Notes: generated from the sequence alone by a model not told the origin. DNA of 64,000 nt from an uncultured Lysobacteraceae bacterium (GCA_946480825.1 CAMLLG010000004.1:37678-101677); one strand, 5' to 3'; numbered from the stretch's first letter, positions 1 to 9,693 are shown. Numbers and translations are program-made.

Positions 1-1
1 C

Positions 2-3000
2 CGCAGCGCGGCGGGCGTGGTCAAGACCTACGCCAACGATCTGCAGGGCCGCAGGACCCGCGAAAGCAACGGCGATGCGGATCGCTGGCGTTATCTGCTC
101 TCGGTCGGCGACGTCAACGGCACGATCACCGGTTACGGCACCGGGACCTGGTACTACGACGACTACGGCTACGGTTACGGCGGCGGTTACTACTACGTAC
201 CCGAGTACTACACCGGTCCGGCGATCCGCAAGGACCGCGAAGGCGAGTACGTCTTCATCGACGAACAGACCTGGGACTACGACGTGTTCGGCCGGATGAT
301 CGATCACAACGATCTCGGCGGCGCGGACTACGACTACATCTATCACGCCGAAACCGGGCAGTTGCTCAAGACCACCCGCGCCACGTCCACCAGCATGTAC
401 GTGGAACTCAGCGACGGTTACTCGGGGCCCGATCCCAACGCGCCGCCGCCTGACGGCACCGACGGCAACGCGTCGCTCGCCACCCAGCTCGGCCTCACCG
501 GCCTGGGCGCGAGCGACCGTGCGCAGTACTACTACGCCAGCGGCCTGGTGAAGGAAATCCGCGAAGGCAGCAACTGGACGCGCTACGCCTACGATGCGGC
601 CGGCAACCGCACGATGGAAGAGACCTATACCCGCGACGGCAAGGGCAATCTCGTCCATCTGCGCACCATCAGCACCTACGATTCCAACGGCCGGATCAGC
701 ATGGTGCGGCAGATCGACGTCGCCACCGGCTCGGAGATCATGACCACGCGTTACAGCTACGACGCCGCGGGCAACCGCCGTCGCGTGACGGTCGGCAACT
801 CCGGCAGCGGTTCGACGTATCCGTGGAGTCTGTCCGGTTACGCCGGCACCGCGATCAGCAACAACTATACGTACATGGTGGCGCAGTTCGCGCCCGAGAC
901 CACGTTCACCATGTCGATGACCATGGCCGACGGCAGCGCGTTGCCGTCGTGGCTGACCTTCAACCCGGCCACCGGTGCGCTGACCGGTACGCCGCCGGCC
1001 GGCGCCACCTTCACCCTGCGTCTGACCGCGCGCAGCATCGACGATCAGTTCACGGTCGTGCGCGACATCAACGTCAACATCCTTCCGAGCCGCCCGCCGG
1101 TCTTCAACTACCCGAGTTATTGGCCGTACCCGGCGTACCTGACGGTCGGGCAGTACTGGGAGTTCGACGTCAGCAGCGGCTTCAGCGATCCCGAAGGATC
1201 GGCGCTGACCTTCCACCTCGAGTCCTACGGCAGCCTGCCGGCCGGCATGTCCTTCAACAGCACCACCGGTCTGCTGTCCGGTGCGCCCACGCAGGCCGGC
1301 AATTACCAGTACGTGTACGTGTACGCCAGGGATGTGCACGGTCTGCGGTCGTCCACCGAATCCATCCGTCTCGACATCGCTTCGGATTACGTGCCGCCGG
1401 ACGACCCGCGCGATCCGCGCGATCCGCTCGAACCCTACATGGCGCTGCAGAGTCCCGAGGAAACGAGTCTCTCCGGCAGCACCGCGCTGCGGACCGTCGA
1501 CGACGGCGGCAGCACCAGCACCGATCGCATCGCCGCCGAGCAGACCATGCTGTTGCTGCCCGAGGAGCCGATCGATGACGGCGGTGGCGGTGGTGGTGGT
1601 GGCGGCGGAGGTGGCGGTGGCGGTGGCGGCGGGACCTACGTCCCGACCACGCCGGGCGATGCCTATGTCTACGCCAGTTCCAGCTGGAAATCGTTCTGGT
1701 ACGACTACGATGCGATGAACCGCGTCACCGTCGCCAACGCCAAACTCGTGAGCGGGCAGATCGTGCTCGGCAAGATCGACGGCGCGACCACGGACGTGAG
1801 CTATGCGCTCGATTACGACGATGCCGGTCGCGCGATCCGCCGTCGGATCCTCGAATCCGGGGTGACCAAGTACGAGAACACCACGTACAACGAACGCGGG
1901 CAGCGGACTTACGTCTACAAGCCGGCGGCGCTGGGCGTGAATCCGCAGATCGCGGAAATCCTGAGTTACGACGCCGCGGGTCGGCTGACTTCGCGCGTCG
2001 TCCCGCACGAGACCGGCACCGAATTCGCGGGTCAGGTCAAGGAGCGCTACGTCTACACCTACGATGCCGACGGTCGCCAGCTCACCCAGCGGTTCGCCGA
2101 AGGCGTGCGTACGCGCAACGGCACCTTCTTCACCGGCTACACCTACACCAACAACATCACCGATCGCAACGAGACCCGGAATTACTACGACCTCAGCCGC
2201 GACGCGCGGATGTACCAGAGCCAGTACCAGCGGTTCTCCAACACCAGCAAGGAAACCGACAGCATCGGTCCCTTCATCTGGTACTACAGCTATACCTACG
2301 ATGCCCGCGAGGCCTATCTCGAAACCAAGGTCACCGGCACCAGCAACAAGAGCGGGTTCACGCCGGCCACCACCTCCAGCGTGTACGACGGCTGGGGCCG
2401 CCGTGTCGCCGTGCAGGACGGCCAGGAGCGGTTGTTCGCCTACGACGCCACCGGCAATATCCTGCAGCGCATCGACAACGGCGCGACCAGCTTCAAGACC
2501 ACGCGCTACGCGCTGGTGTCGGGCCAGCAGGTCGCGGCGAGCAACAGCGGCTATGTCGACGCCATCAGCAACCTCACCGCCTACCGCAACAGCGAAGCCG
2601 GCAGCAGCAATGTCACGGTGATGGCCGGCGACACGCTGCGCAGCATCGCCCAGCGTGTCTACGGCAACGACAGCCTCTGGTACGTGCTGGCGTCCGCCAA
2701 CGCGCTCACCGGCGGCGAAACCCTCACCGCAGGCACCACCCTCAAGGTGCCGGAAGTGCAGGTCAGCAAGAACGACGCCACCACCTTCAAGCCCTACAAC
2801 CCGGCCGAAGTGATCGGCAGCACGGCGCCGTCGCTCGACTACGTGCCGCCGCCGCCGAAGAAGAGCTGCAACGTCCTCTCGGTCATTCTCACCATCATCG
2901 TCGTGGTGATCGTCGCGGTGGTGACCGTCTACACCGCCGGCGCCGCAGCGCCGCTGCTCGGCGCGAGCGTATCGGCGGCCACCGCCGCCAGCGGCACGAT

Positions 3001-5041
3001 GGCGGTCGGCGCCGCGGTCCTCGGCGGCGCCGCGGGCTTCACCTGGGCGGCGGTCGGCGTGGCCGCCATCGCGGGTGCGGTCGGTTCGATGGCCGGGCAG
3101 TTGGCATCGATGGCGTTCGGCCTGTCGGACAAGTTCGACTGGGGGGCTGTCGCGGTGGGCGCATTGGGCAGCGTCGCCACCATGGGCGTGGGTTCGGCAT
3201 TCTCGGGCGGCGCCGGTGTCGCGACGAACGGCGGCACCGCCGTGAAAGAGGTGGCATCGGGCACGAAGCAGGCGGCCGCCAACGTCTTCAACTTCGGTTC
3301 CAATTGGGCGAAGGGCGCCGCCCAGGCGGTGGCGGGCAATCTCGCCAACTACGGTTCCAACTGGCTGGTCAATCGCATCGATCCTTCGCGCGATCGCAGC
3401 AACGAAAAATTCAGTTGGGCCAATCTCGCCGCGAGCGCGGTGAGCGGTGCGGTCACCGCGGAGCTGGGCGCGTGGCTCGGCAGCAAGAGCGGCAGCGCGG
3501 CCTGGTTCGCCAGAACACCGGTTCTGAAGAGTTCGTTCGCCCAGACCGTCCTGAATGGAACGGTCACCGGCTTCGTCGGCAGCGCGACCCGGCATCACGT
3601 CGCCGAGCTGCTCGGCGAAGAGGGCGAGGCCGATTATGTGCGGATGCTGACGGACGCTTTCGGCAACGGGTTGGCGGATGCCACGAAGAAGGCGATCACC
3701 CAGATGGAGACCGCGGCGATCGCCAAGCGCAAGCGCGAAGCCGCCCTGGAGTCGATGAAGGAATCGCTCGCGGAGCGCGGTATCCATCTGCGTCGCGACG
3801 ATCGCAATCGATTGGTCGCCGGCGTCGATGTCAGATCCGGCGAGAACATCGTGCGGATCGATTCGTACGCGACGGTCGACATGCTCGGCGGCATGTCGGA
3901 CCAGATAGATGTTCTCGTGCTTCAGGGAAAGATCAGGCCTGAAGACAAGGAGGCGTACGTCCAGCAGATTCTCGGCAACGAAAACATCAATCGGACGATC
4001 AACAAGATCGCCCGTGCCGAGAACAGCGGCAGAATGCAGGAGTTGGCCAGGACCCGGACCGTCGGTGTCGTTTCCGAGCCGCCGCCGGTCGTGCCGGCCG
4101 ACACCGGTACGACCGGCAATGAGCCCCCGATGAAAGTCGTCGAGCTCGCGCCTGTCGTCGTCACCGCCAACGCACCCGGCGCGCTCCAGCATCTGACCGA
4201 TGCGATCGTATCGGGTGCTGAGGCCCTCGCGGACTTCGCCGACGACCATCCGATCCTGGCGACGATCGTCACCGCTGGCGTGCAGACGCTGCTGACCGGC
4301 GGTCCCGTCAAGTCGATGCTCATCAACTTCGCCAAGAACGTATTCGGCGAAGCGTTCGAAACGATGATCGACAAAGGCGCGGAGTTCGTCGAACAGAAGA
4401 CCAAGGCCTTCCTCCAGGAGCAAATGAACTGGGGCGAGACCGCGAGCACGTTGGGATCGAAAGCGGCAGGCCTCGGCTTCTCTGTCGTATTCGGCGGTGC
4501 GGACGAGATCATCGATGCCGCGCGCGATATCCGCAGTTGGGCCAAGAAATTGCGCACCGATCGTTCTCTCGGCATCGTCGATGCCCGTACGGCGCGCAAC
4601 ACGGCCGCGGATGTGCTGGGTCAACTGGATGAAGTGACTCGGGGGCGCGTCGAGCGGTACGCCGAGATGGTGAACTCGAACAAGCCCTGGAAATGGCGCG
4701 AACTCGACGCATCGATGCCCAAGTCCGAGCGCGAGGCGATCCGCAGGTACGCGCAAGAGTCCGGCCTCGTCCGCAAGATCGAAGTCGATCCGATTACCGG
4801 TTTCCCGGATTTCAGCGACGTCGTTCATACCGAAGGGCGCCTTCCCGAGAATCTGTGGGGGGCGACCGACAGGGCGCAATTCAGATATCTGGATTCGCAG
4901 CTGCCGGGCGGCGTGAGGCCCGAGGGATATACCTGGCATCATCATCAGGAATCCGGACGCATGCAGCTCGTACCTTTCGGTGTGCATAATGTGACCAGTC
5001 ATACCGGTGGCCGGAAGATCTGGTCTACCGGAAAACGGTAG
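2..5041 (+). CDS. RHS/YD-repeat polymorphic toxin with LysM module and C-terminal WHH nuclease (5' end outside window)
   Basis: The frame is open from base 2, so the gene begins upstream and the GTG at 17 is not a credible start. Residues are counted from that codon. YD-repeat units (YDAAGN, YDDAGR, YDATGN) fill roughly 1-270 and 560-860. They are interrupted by two He_PIG/cadherin-like Ig modules at about 270-455 and a run of some 19 glycines near 522-540. A LysM-like module (GDTLRSIAQRVYG) lies near 870-912, a Val/Ile/Ala-rich hydrophobic stretch at about 950-1035, and a helical region follows. The extreme C-terminus (W1640-H-H-H, then MQLVP and HTGG) matches the WHH family of HNH/Endo VII nucleases, so the likely activity is DNA cleavage in a rival cell. 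I do not see the classic RHS-core cleavage motif (PxxxxDPxG). The next gene is a probable immunity protein. Family and toxin class are fairly sure; the delivery route is unknown. Confidence 0.85.
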   Translation, partial: RSAAGVVKTYANDLQGRRTRESNGDADRWRYLLSVGDVNGTITGYGTGTWYYDDYGYGYGGGYYYVPEYYTGPAIRKDREGEYVFIDEQTWDYDVFGRMIDHNDLGGADYDYIYHAETGQLLKTTRATSTSMYVELSDGYSGPDPNAPPPDGTDGNASLATQLGLTGLGASDRAQYYYASGLVKEIREGSNWTRYAYDAAGNRTMEETYTRDGKGNLVHLRTISTYDSNGRISMVRQIDVATGSEIMTTRYSYDAAGNRRRVTVGNSGSGSTYPWSLSGYAGTAISNNYTYMVAQFAPETTFTMSMTMADGSALPSWLTFNPATGALTGTPPAGATFTLRLTARSIDDQFTVVRDINVNILPSRPPVFNYPSYWPYPAYLTVGQYWEFDVSSGFSDPEGSALTFHLESYGSLPAGMSFNSTTGLLSGAPTQAGNYQYVYVYARDVHGLRSSTESIRLDIASDYVPPDDPRDPRDPLEPYMALQSPEETSLSGSTALRTVDDGGSTSTDRIAAEQTMLLLPEEPIDDGGGGGGGGGGGGGGGGGGTYVPTTPGDAYVYASSSWKSFWYDYDAMNRVTVANAKLVSGQIVLGKIDGATTDVSYALDYDDAGRAIRRRILESGVTKYENTTYNERGQRTYVYKPAALGVNPQIAEILSYDAAGRLTSRVVPHETGTEFAGQVKERYVYTYDADGRQLTQRFAEGVRTRNGTFFTGYTYTNNITDRNETRNYYDLSRDARMYQSQYQRFSNTSKETDSIGPFIWYYSYTYDAREAYLETKVTGTSNKSGFTPATTSSVYDGWGRRVAVQDGQERLFAYDATGNILQRIDNGATSFKTTRYALVSGQQVAASNSGYVDAISNLTAYRNSEAGSSNVTVMAGDTLRSIAQRVYGNDSLWYVLASANALTGGETLTAGTTLKVPEVQVSKNDATTFKPYNPAEVIGSTAPSLDYVPPPPKKSCNVLSVILTIIVVVIVAVVTVYTAGAAAPLLGASVSAATAASGTMAVGAAVLGGAAGFTWAAVGVAAIAGAVGSMAGQLASMAFGLSDKFDWGAVAVGALGSVATMGVGSAFSGGAGVATNGGTAVKEVASGTKQAAANVFNFGSNWAKGAAQAVAGNLANYGSNWLVNRIDPSRDRSNEKFSWANLAASAVSGAVTAELGAWLGSKSGSAAWFARTPVLKSSFAQTVLNGTVTGFVGSATRHHVAELLGEEGEADYVRMLTDAFGNGLADATKKAITQMETAAIAKRKREAALESMKESLAERGIHLRRDDRNRLVAGVDVRSGENIVRIDSYATVDMLGGMSDQIDVLVLQGKIRPEDKEAYVQQILGNENINRTINKIARAENSGRMQELARTRTVGVVSEPPPVVPADTGTTGNEPPMKVVELAPVVVTANAPGALQHLTDAIVSGAEALADFADDHPILATIVTAGVQTLLTGGPVKSMLINFAKNVFGEAFETMIDKGAEFVEQKTKAFLQEQMNWGETASTLGSKAAGLGFSVVFGGADEIIDAARDIRSWAKKLRTDRSLGIVDARTARNTAADVLGQLDEVTRGRVERYAEMVNSNKPWKWRELDASMPKSEREAIRRYAQESGLVRKIEVDPITGFPDFSDVVHTEGRLPENLWGATDRAQFRYLDSQLPGGVRPEGYTWHHHQESGRMQLVPFGVHNVTSHTGGRKIWSTGKR

Positions 5042-5056
5042 CCGTGGAGTGTTCGC

Positions 5057-5512
5057 GTGAAAGAAATCCCGTTCGACAAAGCCAGCGCTTCGGATCCGTT
5101 CGAAGACCGTTACGTGCGTGAGGTCGAGAGCGAGGTCGGTCTTCGTTTTCCGGCCGACTTCGTCCGCATCATGAAAATCTCGAATGGCGGCGTTCCGCTA
5201 CGGCAGATTTTCGATCTCGACGGCAACGAGAAGGTGGTCGAACGGTTTCTTTCTTTCGTGGAAGACTACAAGACCCACCGATTGGGCATGTACGACATCG
5301 AAGTCGTCTGGAGTCAGATCGAGGACCGACTGGAGGAATCGGTCTGTCCTTTCGCCGCGGTGTTCGCGGGAGACTTCCTCTGTTTCGATGGCCGCAGGGA
5401 AGGCGAACCATCGGTCGTTCTGTGGGCTCACGATGTCGTCGGCGACGAGCTTCCCGAGCTGATACCGGTCGCCGATACTTTCGGGCAATTCGTGGAGATG
5501 CTGAGGGAGTGA
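5057..5512 (+). CDS. SMI1/KNR4 (SUKH) family immunity protein
   Basis: A 151-residue acidic cytosolic protein starting with GTG 15 bases after the RHS toxin stop. It shows the SUKH fold signature: an N-terminal helix ending in E-x-x-x-G-x-x-F/L-P-x-D-F (EVGLRFPADFVR), an NGG turn after the first helix, and a later aromatic/acidic core (FAGDFLCFD). SUKH proteins are the commonest immunity partners of HNH-type polymorphic toxins, and the position directly after a WHH toxin tip fits neutralisation of that nuclease by direct binding. The pair was probably acquired or exchanged as a unit. The family call is good; specific pairing with the upstream toxin is inferred from adjacency. Confidence 0.82.
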   Translation: MKEIPFDKASASDPFEDRYVREVESEVGLRFPADFVRIMKISNGGVPLRQIFDLDGNEKVVERFLSFVEDYKTHRLGMYDIEVVWSQIEDRLEESVCPFAAVFAGDFLCFDGRREGEPSVVLWAHDVVGDELPELIPVADTFGQFVEMLRE

Positions 5513-5548
5513 GGGTGCTCGGCGCCGTCCCGAACGATCGGGATGGCC

Positions 5549-6568
5549 TCACAACCCCCGCTTCGCCCCATCCCCCGCCACTTCGCGCACGAGTTTCGGC
5601 ACGAGGTAGCCCGGGAGGCGGTCGATCAGCGCGCGATGCAGCGCGCGGGCGTCGTCGTCGCTCACTTCGAAATGCGCCGCACCCTGCACCCGGTCCAACT
5701 GGTGCAGGTAATAGGGCAGGGCGCCGGCGGCGTAGCCGCGTTCGCATAACGCAGCCAGCGCGTCGACAGAATCGTTGACGCCGCGCAGCAGCACGGCCTG
5801 GTTGAGCACGGTCGCGCCCGCATCGCGCAGTCGCGCCAGGGCAGCGTCGACATTCGCATCGAATTCCTGCGCATGGTTGGCGTGGATCACCACCGCCACC
5901 GGCCAGGGCAGGGCGCCGAGCCAGTCGGCGAATTCGGCGTCCACCCGCTCCGGCAGCACCACCGGCAGGCGGGTGTGGATGCGCAGCCGGCGGACGTGCG
6001 CGATGCCCGCGAGCTGCGCGGTCAGCTCGGCCAGCTTGGGGGTGGTCAGCGACAACGGGTCGCCGCCCGAGAGGATGACTTCGTCGAGGCTGGCATCGGC
6101 GCGGATCGCCTCGACCGCCTCGCGCCATTGCCCGGCGGCGGCGGTCTCGTCGGCGTACGGAAAATGGCGGCGGAAGCAATAGCGGCAGTGCACTGCGCAA
6201 CTGCCGGTGGCGATCAGCAGCGCCCGGCCGCGGTATTTGTGGATCACGCCCGTGGCTGCCTTCGCCGCGCCGTCGCCCACGGCGTCCAGGTCGAAGCCGG
6301 GCATCGGCCGCAGTTCGTCGTCGAGGGGCAGCACCTGGCGCAGCAGCGGGTCGTGAGGGTCGGCGGGTCGCATGCGGGCCACGAAGCCCCGCGGCACCCG
6401 CAGCGGAAACTGCGCGGCGGCCCCGGCCGACAGCCCCGGTACCTGGCCTTCCAACCCAAGCAGGGCCAGCAGTTCGGCCGGATCGCGCACCGCGTCGCGC
6501 CAGAGGCGCTTCCAGTCCTGCCCGGCGGCGGGGGCGGGCTGCGTTGAGAGGGGGGCAGCAGGTATCAT
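5549..6568 (-). CDS. epmB: EF-P beta-lysylation protein EpmB (lysine 2,3-aminomutase family)
   Basis: A 339-residue radical-SAM, PLP-dependent enzyme. The [4Fe-4S]-binding CxxxCxxC motif is C124, C128, C131, followed by the usual Phe-Arg-Arg, and a GGDPL motif comes after it. Near the C-terminus the segment GYLVPKLVRE contains the likely PLP lysine, K325. EpmB converts (S)-alpha-lysine to (R)-beta-lysine, which EpmA attaches to a conserved lysine of elongation factor P. The gene lies head to head with efp, with 139 bp between the starts, the usual arrangement for this enzyme. EpmA is not in this window. The length matches the short EpmB form rather than the longer catabolic aminomutases. Confidence 0.92.
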   Translation of the reverse strand: MIPAAPLSTQPAPAAGQDWKRLWRDAVRDPAELLALLGLEGQVPGLSAGAAAQFPLRVPRGFVARMRPADPHDPLLRQVLPLDDELRPMPGFDLDAVGDGAAKAATGVIHKYRGRALLIATGSCAVHCRYCFRRHFPYADETAAAGQWREAVEAIRADASLDEVILSGGDPLSLTTPKLAELTAQLAGIAHVRRLRIHTRLPVVLPERVDAEFADWLGALPWPVAVVIHANHAQEFDANVDAALARLRDAGATVLNQAVLLRGVNDSVDALAALCERGYAAGALPYYLHQLDRVQGAAHFEVSDDDARALHRALIDRLPGYLVPKLVREVAGDGAKRGL

Positions 6569-6707
6569 AGGGAGTTCGGTCGGGCCGTTCGTCGGGACGC
6601 GCCGGCATCCCGGGTCCGGTTTTGCATGACGGGGCCCTCCATTCTAAGCCGCCCGCGGATTCCACGGCCCGCGGCGGTCCAGCAGACGAATCCATCAGGA
6701 GCATTCC

Positions 6708-7274
6708 ATGGCCAGCCTGGGCATGAACGACGTCAAGACCGGACAGAAGATCCTGGTCAACAACGACCCCTGCGTCATCACCGAAACCGAATACGTCAAG
6801 CCCGGCAAGGGCCAGGCCTTCACCCGCATCAAGTACCGCAACATCAAGTCGGGCCGCGTGGTCGAAATGACCATGAAGGCCACCGACTCGGTGGAAGTCG
6901 CCGATGTCGTCGACACCGACATGCAGTTCCTTTACGGCGACGGCGAGTACTGGCATTTCATGAATCAGGAAAGTTTCGAGCAGGTGCAGGCCGACAAGGC
7001 CGGCATGGGCGGCGCCGAGAAGTGGCTGAAGGGCGAGGAAGCCTGCGTGGTCACCCTGTGGAACGGCAACCCGATCACCGTCCAGCCGCCGAACTTCGTG
7101 GAACTGAAGATCGTCGAGACCGATCCTGGCGTGAAGGGCGACACCGCCGGTACCGGCGGCAAGCCGGCCACCCTCGAAACCGGCGCCGTGGTCCGCGTGC
7201 CGCTGTTCGTGGCGCAGGACGAGACCATCAAGGTCGACACCCGCTCCGGCGAATACGTCAGCCGCGTGAAGTGA
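6708..7274 (+). CDS. efp: Elongation factor P
   Basis: A 188-residue translation factor that relieves ribosome stalling at polyproline. The N-terminal KOW-like domain carries the acceptor loop KPGKGQAF, with K34 as the expected site of beta-lysylation. Two OB-fold domains follow, ending in the conserved [12 protein letters not shown] clear Shine-Dalgarno (AGGAG) precedes the ATG. The neighbouring divergent epmB and the lysine at position 34 together indicate the lysylated EF-P branch rather than the rhamnosylated (Arg) branch. The stop codon sits inside a long hairpin, described separately. A paralogue, EfpL, is encoded near 59.5 kb. Confidence 0.96.
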   Translation: MASLGMNDVKTGQKILVNNDPCVITETEYVKPGKGQAFTRIKYRNIKSGRVVEMTMKATDSVEVADVVDTDMQFLYGDGEYWHFMNQESFEQVQADKAGMGGAEKWLKGEEACVVTLWNGNPITVQPPNFVELKIVETDPGVKGDTAGTGGKPATLETGAVVRVPLFVAQDETIKVDTRSGEYVSRVK

Positions 7275-7320
7275 TTGATTCACAGAGGCCCGCGCAGCGG
7301 GCCTCGTCGTGAATCAATCA
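7272..7320 (+). terminator. Long hairpin overlapping the efp stop codon
   Basis: A perfect 12-bp outer stem (TGATTGATTCAC at 7272-7283 against its complement at 7309-7320) encloses an inner stem built from GGCCCGC and GCGGGCC. The first three bases of the outer stem are the efp TGA. No U-tract follows, so termination would be weak or need other factors. The sequence GAATCAATC recurs once more near 7350, next to a CCCGAGCCGC repeat. Confidence 0.55.
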
Positions 7321-7398
7321 TCCCGAGCCGCGGGCGAGGGATCTCAGCGTAGCGAATCAATCCTCCCGAGCCGCAGGCAAGGGATCTGCTGTCGAAAG

Positions 7399-7420
7399 AA
7401 GCCCGCCCGCCGGCGGGCTT
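7399..7420. terminator. GC-rich hairpin between efp and the amidohydrolase gene
   Basis: A 9-bp perfect stem (AAGCCCGCC / GGCGGGCTT) with a 4-base loop in the 235-bp gap. There is only a short TT after the stem, so it is a terminator-like hairpin of uncertain strength. The rest of the gap holds two copies of a CCCGAGCCGCxGGC-AGGGATCT repeat at about 7322-7389. Confidence 0.4.
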
Positions 7421-7509
7421 CCGCGTTTGCGACGGCCTGCGGCCGGCCCCGGAGTACGCCCACGATGGGGCGAGTGCCGCCTCCGGCGCCGGAATGCGAC
7501 AATGTCCCC

Positions 7510-8865
7510 ATGACCTATCAGCCCGTGTCCGAAGCCCTCGTCCCGGAGCCCTGCGATCTCCTGATCGAAGCCCGTCATGTCGTGCCGATCGTCCCGCACG
7601 GCGCGGTGCTCGAGCATCACGCGGTCGCGATCCGCGACGGCGTCATCCTGGCGGTGCTGCCCATCGCCGAGGCCCGCGCCCGCTTCGAGGCGAAGGCGAC
7701 GGTCTCGCGTCCCGAGGGTGCGCTGATCCCCGGTCTGGTCAACGCCCACGTCCACAACCCGATGACGCTGATGCGCGGGGTCGCCGACGATCTGCCGCTG
7801 AAGCAATGGTTGCAGGAACACGTCTGGCCGATCGAAGGCGCGATCATGGGCCCGGACTACGCGGCCGACGGCATCGCCCTGGCGATCGCGGAAATGCTGC
7901 GCGGCGGCACCACCTGCTGCAACGAGAACTACTTCTTCCCCGACGTGCAGGCCGCGACCTACAAACGCTACGGCTTCCGCGCGCGCGTCGGTCTGCCGGT
8001 CATCGATTTCCCGACCGCCTGGGCGAAGAGCGACGACGAATATTTCGACCGCGCCGGCGAAGTCCACGACCAGTGGCGCCACGATGCGCTGATCGCGACG
8101 GCTTTCGCGCCGCACGCGCCGTACACGGTGTCGGACGACAATTTCGAGCGCATCCGCATGCTCGCCGACCAGCTCGACGTGCCGGTGCACCTGCACACGC
8201 ACGAGACCGCGCAGGAAGTACAGCAGTCGCAGGAGAAGCACGGACAGCGGCCGATCGCGCGGCTCGATCGTCTGGGCCTGATCAACGACCGCCTGATCGC
8301 GGTGCACATGACCCAGCTCACCGACGCCGAGATCGCGCTGTGCGCGGCGCGCGGCGTCAGCGTGGTGCATTGCCCCGAGTCCAACCTCAAGCTCGCCTCC
8401 GGCTTCTGCCCGGTCGCGAAGCTGTCGAAGGCCGGCGTGAACGTCGCCATCGGCACCGACGGCTGCGCCAGCAACAACGATCTCGACATGTTCGGCGAGA
8501 TGCGCACTTCCGCGCTGCTGGCGAAAGCCGTGGCCGACGACGCGTCCGCGTTCGATGCCGCCAGCGCGCTGCGCGCCGCCACCCTCGGCAGCGCGAAGGC
8601 GATGGGCTTCGATCATCTGATCGGCTCGATTGAGCCCGGCAAACAGGCGGACCTGACCTGCGTCGATCTGTCGGCGCTGGAAACCCAGCCGCTGCATCAC
8701 GTGCTGTCGCAACTGGTCTACGCCACCGGCCGGCATCAGGTGTCGGACGTGTGGATCGCCGGCCACGCGAAGCTGCTCGACCGTGTGCTGGTCGACATGG
8801 ACATCGATGCGCTGATCGCGAATGCGCGGCAGTGGCGGGAGCGGATCGGTGCGATCAGAACCTGA
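7510..8865 (+). CDS. mtaD: TRZ/ATZ-family amidohydrolase, probable 5'-methylthioadenosine (or SAH) deaminase
   Basis: A 451-residue amidohydrolase. The frame is open further upstream, but the ATG at 7510 gives the family's usual N-terminus. Metal ligands are visible: H80-x-H82 in LVNAHVHNP, the histidines of HLHTHE, a later His in AVHMTQL and Asp in GTDGCAS. The gene order amidohydrolase-ubiG-mupP is the same as in Pseudomonas aeruginosa around PA3170, whose product deaminates methylthioadenosine to methylthioinosine; that comparison is from knowledge of the family. On this basis it probably feeds methionine salvage, whose mtnBCD genes occur near 55 kb. SAH or adenosine deamination are alternatives. 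Confidence 0.75.
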   Translation: MTYQPVSEALVPEPCDLLIEARHVVPIVPHGAVLEHHAVAIRDGVILAVLPIAEARARFEAKATVSRPEGALIPGLVNAHVHNPMTLMRGVADDLPLKQWLQEHVWPIEGAIMGPDYAADGIALAIAEMLRGGTTCCNENYFFPDVQAATYKRYGFRARVGLPVIDFPTAWAKSDDEYFDRAGEVHDQWRHDALIATAFAPHAPYTVSDDNFERIRMLADQLDVPVHLHTHETAQEVQQSQEKHGQRPIARLDRLGLINDRLIAVHMTQLTDAEIALCAARGVSVVHCPESNLKLASGFCPVAKLSKAGVNVAIGTDGCASNNDLDMFGEMRTSALLAKAVADDASAFDAASALRAATLGSAKAMGFDHLIGSIEPGKQADLTCVDLSALETQPLHHVLSQLVYATGRHQVSDVWIAGHAKLLDRVLVDMDIDALIANARQWRERIGAIRT

Positions 8866-8868
8866 ATC

Positions 8869-8956
8869 TGTCATTCCGAGCGCAGCGAGGAACCTGCTTT
8901 GCTCCAACGTCTGCCGGATATTCAGAAGCAGGTCCCTCGCTGCGCTCGGGATGACA
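8869..8956. repeat. Intergenic palindromic repeat (TGTCATTCCGAGCGCAGCGAGG type)
   Basis: Inverted arms at 8869-8900 and 8926-8956 (TGTCATTCCGAG ... CTCGGGATGACA, with AGCGAGG(A/G)ACCTGC between) flank a short spacer. The same family occurs at 54953-55031. It fills the whole gap between mtaD and ubiG. It is a REP-like element with no coding potential. Confidence 0.7.
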
Positions 8957-8967
8957 ACAACGTGAAG

Positions 8968-9693
8968 ATGACGGACATGCACGAAGCAAGCAGCAGAGAT
9001 CACAACTTCAGCCAGGTCGAACTCGACAAGTTCAATGCATTGGCGAACAGGTGGTGGGACCCCAACGGCCCGCAGAAACCGCTGCACGCATTGAATCCCG
9101 CGCGGCTCGGCTACGTGCGCGAACGCACGACGCTACGCGGCGCGCGCGTGCTCGACGTGGGCTGCGGCGCTGGCCTGCTCAGCGAGGCGTTGGCGCGCGA
9201 AGGCGCGGACGTGGTCGCGATCGACCTGGCGCCGGACCTGATCAAGGTCGCGAAGCTGCATCGGCTGGAATCCGGCGTGCAGGTCGATTACCGACTCGAC
9301 GCGGTCGAGACGCTGGCGGCGGAAGCGCCCGGCACGTTCGACGCGGTGACCTGCATGGAAATGCTGGAGCACGTGCCCGATCCCGGTTCGGTGATCGCCG
9401 CCTGCGCCACGCTGCTCAAGCCCGGCGGCCGCGTGTTCCTGTCCACGCTGAACCGTACGCCGGCTGCGTTCGCGCTGGCCATCGTCGGCGCCGAGTACAT
9501 CGCGCGGATGCTGCCGAAGGGCACGCATCAGTACCGTGATTTCATCAAACCCTCGGAACTCGCGGCCTGGTTGCGCGCGGCGGACCTGTCGCTGGAAGAC
9601 GTGAGCGGCCTGATCTACGACCCGCTGCGCCACACCGCGCGCGTCGGCAGCCGTACCGACGTGAACTACATCGCCTGCGCAATCAAACCGTAG
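8968..9693 (+). CDS. ubiG: Ubiquinone biosynthesis O-methyltransferase UbiG
   Basis: A 241-residue class I SAM-dependent methyltransferase that performs both O-methylations in ubiquinone synthesis. Motif I is [13 protein letters not shown]. The family signatures [10 protein letters not shown] near the N-terminus and [14 protein letters not shown] near the C-terminus are present. I chose the ATG at 8968 because the upstream in-frame sequence is repeat DNA; an ATG three codons later (8977) is also possible. The stop codon lies in the first bases of a downstream palindromic repeat. The following gene, mupP, is in the same direction. Confidence 0.93.
   Translation: MTDMHEASSRDHNFSQVELDKFNALANRWWDPNGPQKPLHALNPARLGYVRERTTLRGARVLDVGCGAGLLSEALAREGADVVAIDLAPDLIKVAKLHRLESGVQVDYRLDAVETLAAEAPGTFDAVTCMEMLEHVPDPGSVIAACATLLKPGGRVFLSTLNRTPAAFALAIVGAEYIARMLPKGTHQYRDFIKPSELAAWLRAADLSLEDVSGLIYDPLRHTARVGSRTDVNYIACAIKP

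Noticed and set aside
17..19. GTG as the start of the RHS gene
   Set aside because: The frame remains open to base 2 and RHS proteins are far longer at the N-terminus, so the gene is cut by the window.
5169..7283. 704-codon open frame on the minus strand across the SUKH, epmB and efp region
   Set aside because: It is Arg/Ala/Pro-rich GC-driven antisense noise over three well-supported genes and has no recognisable domain.
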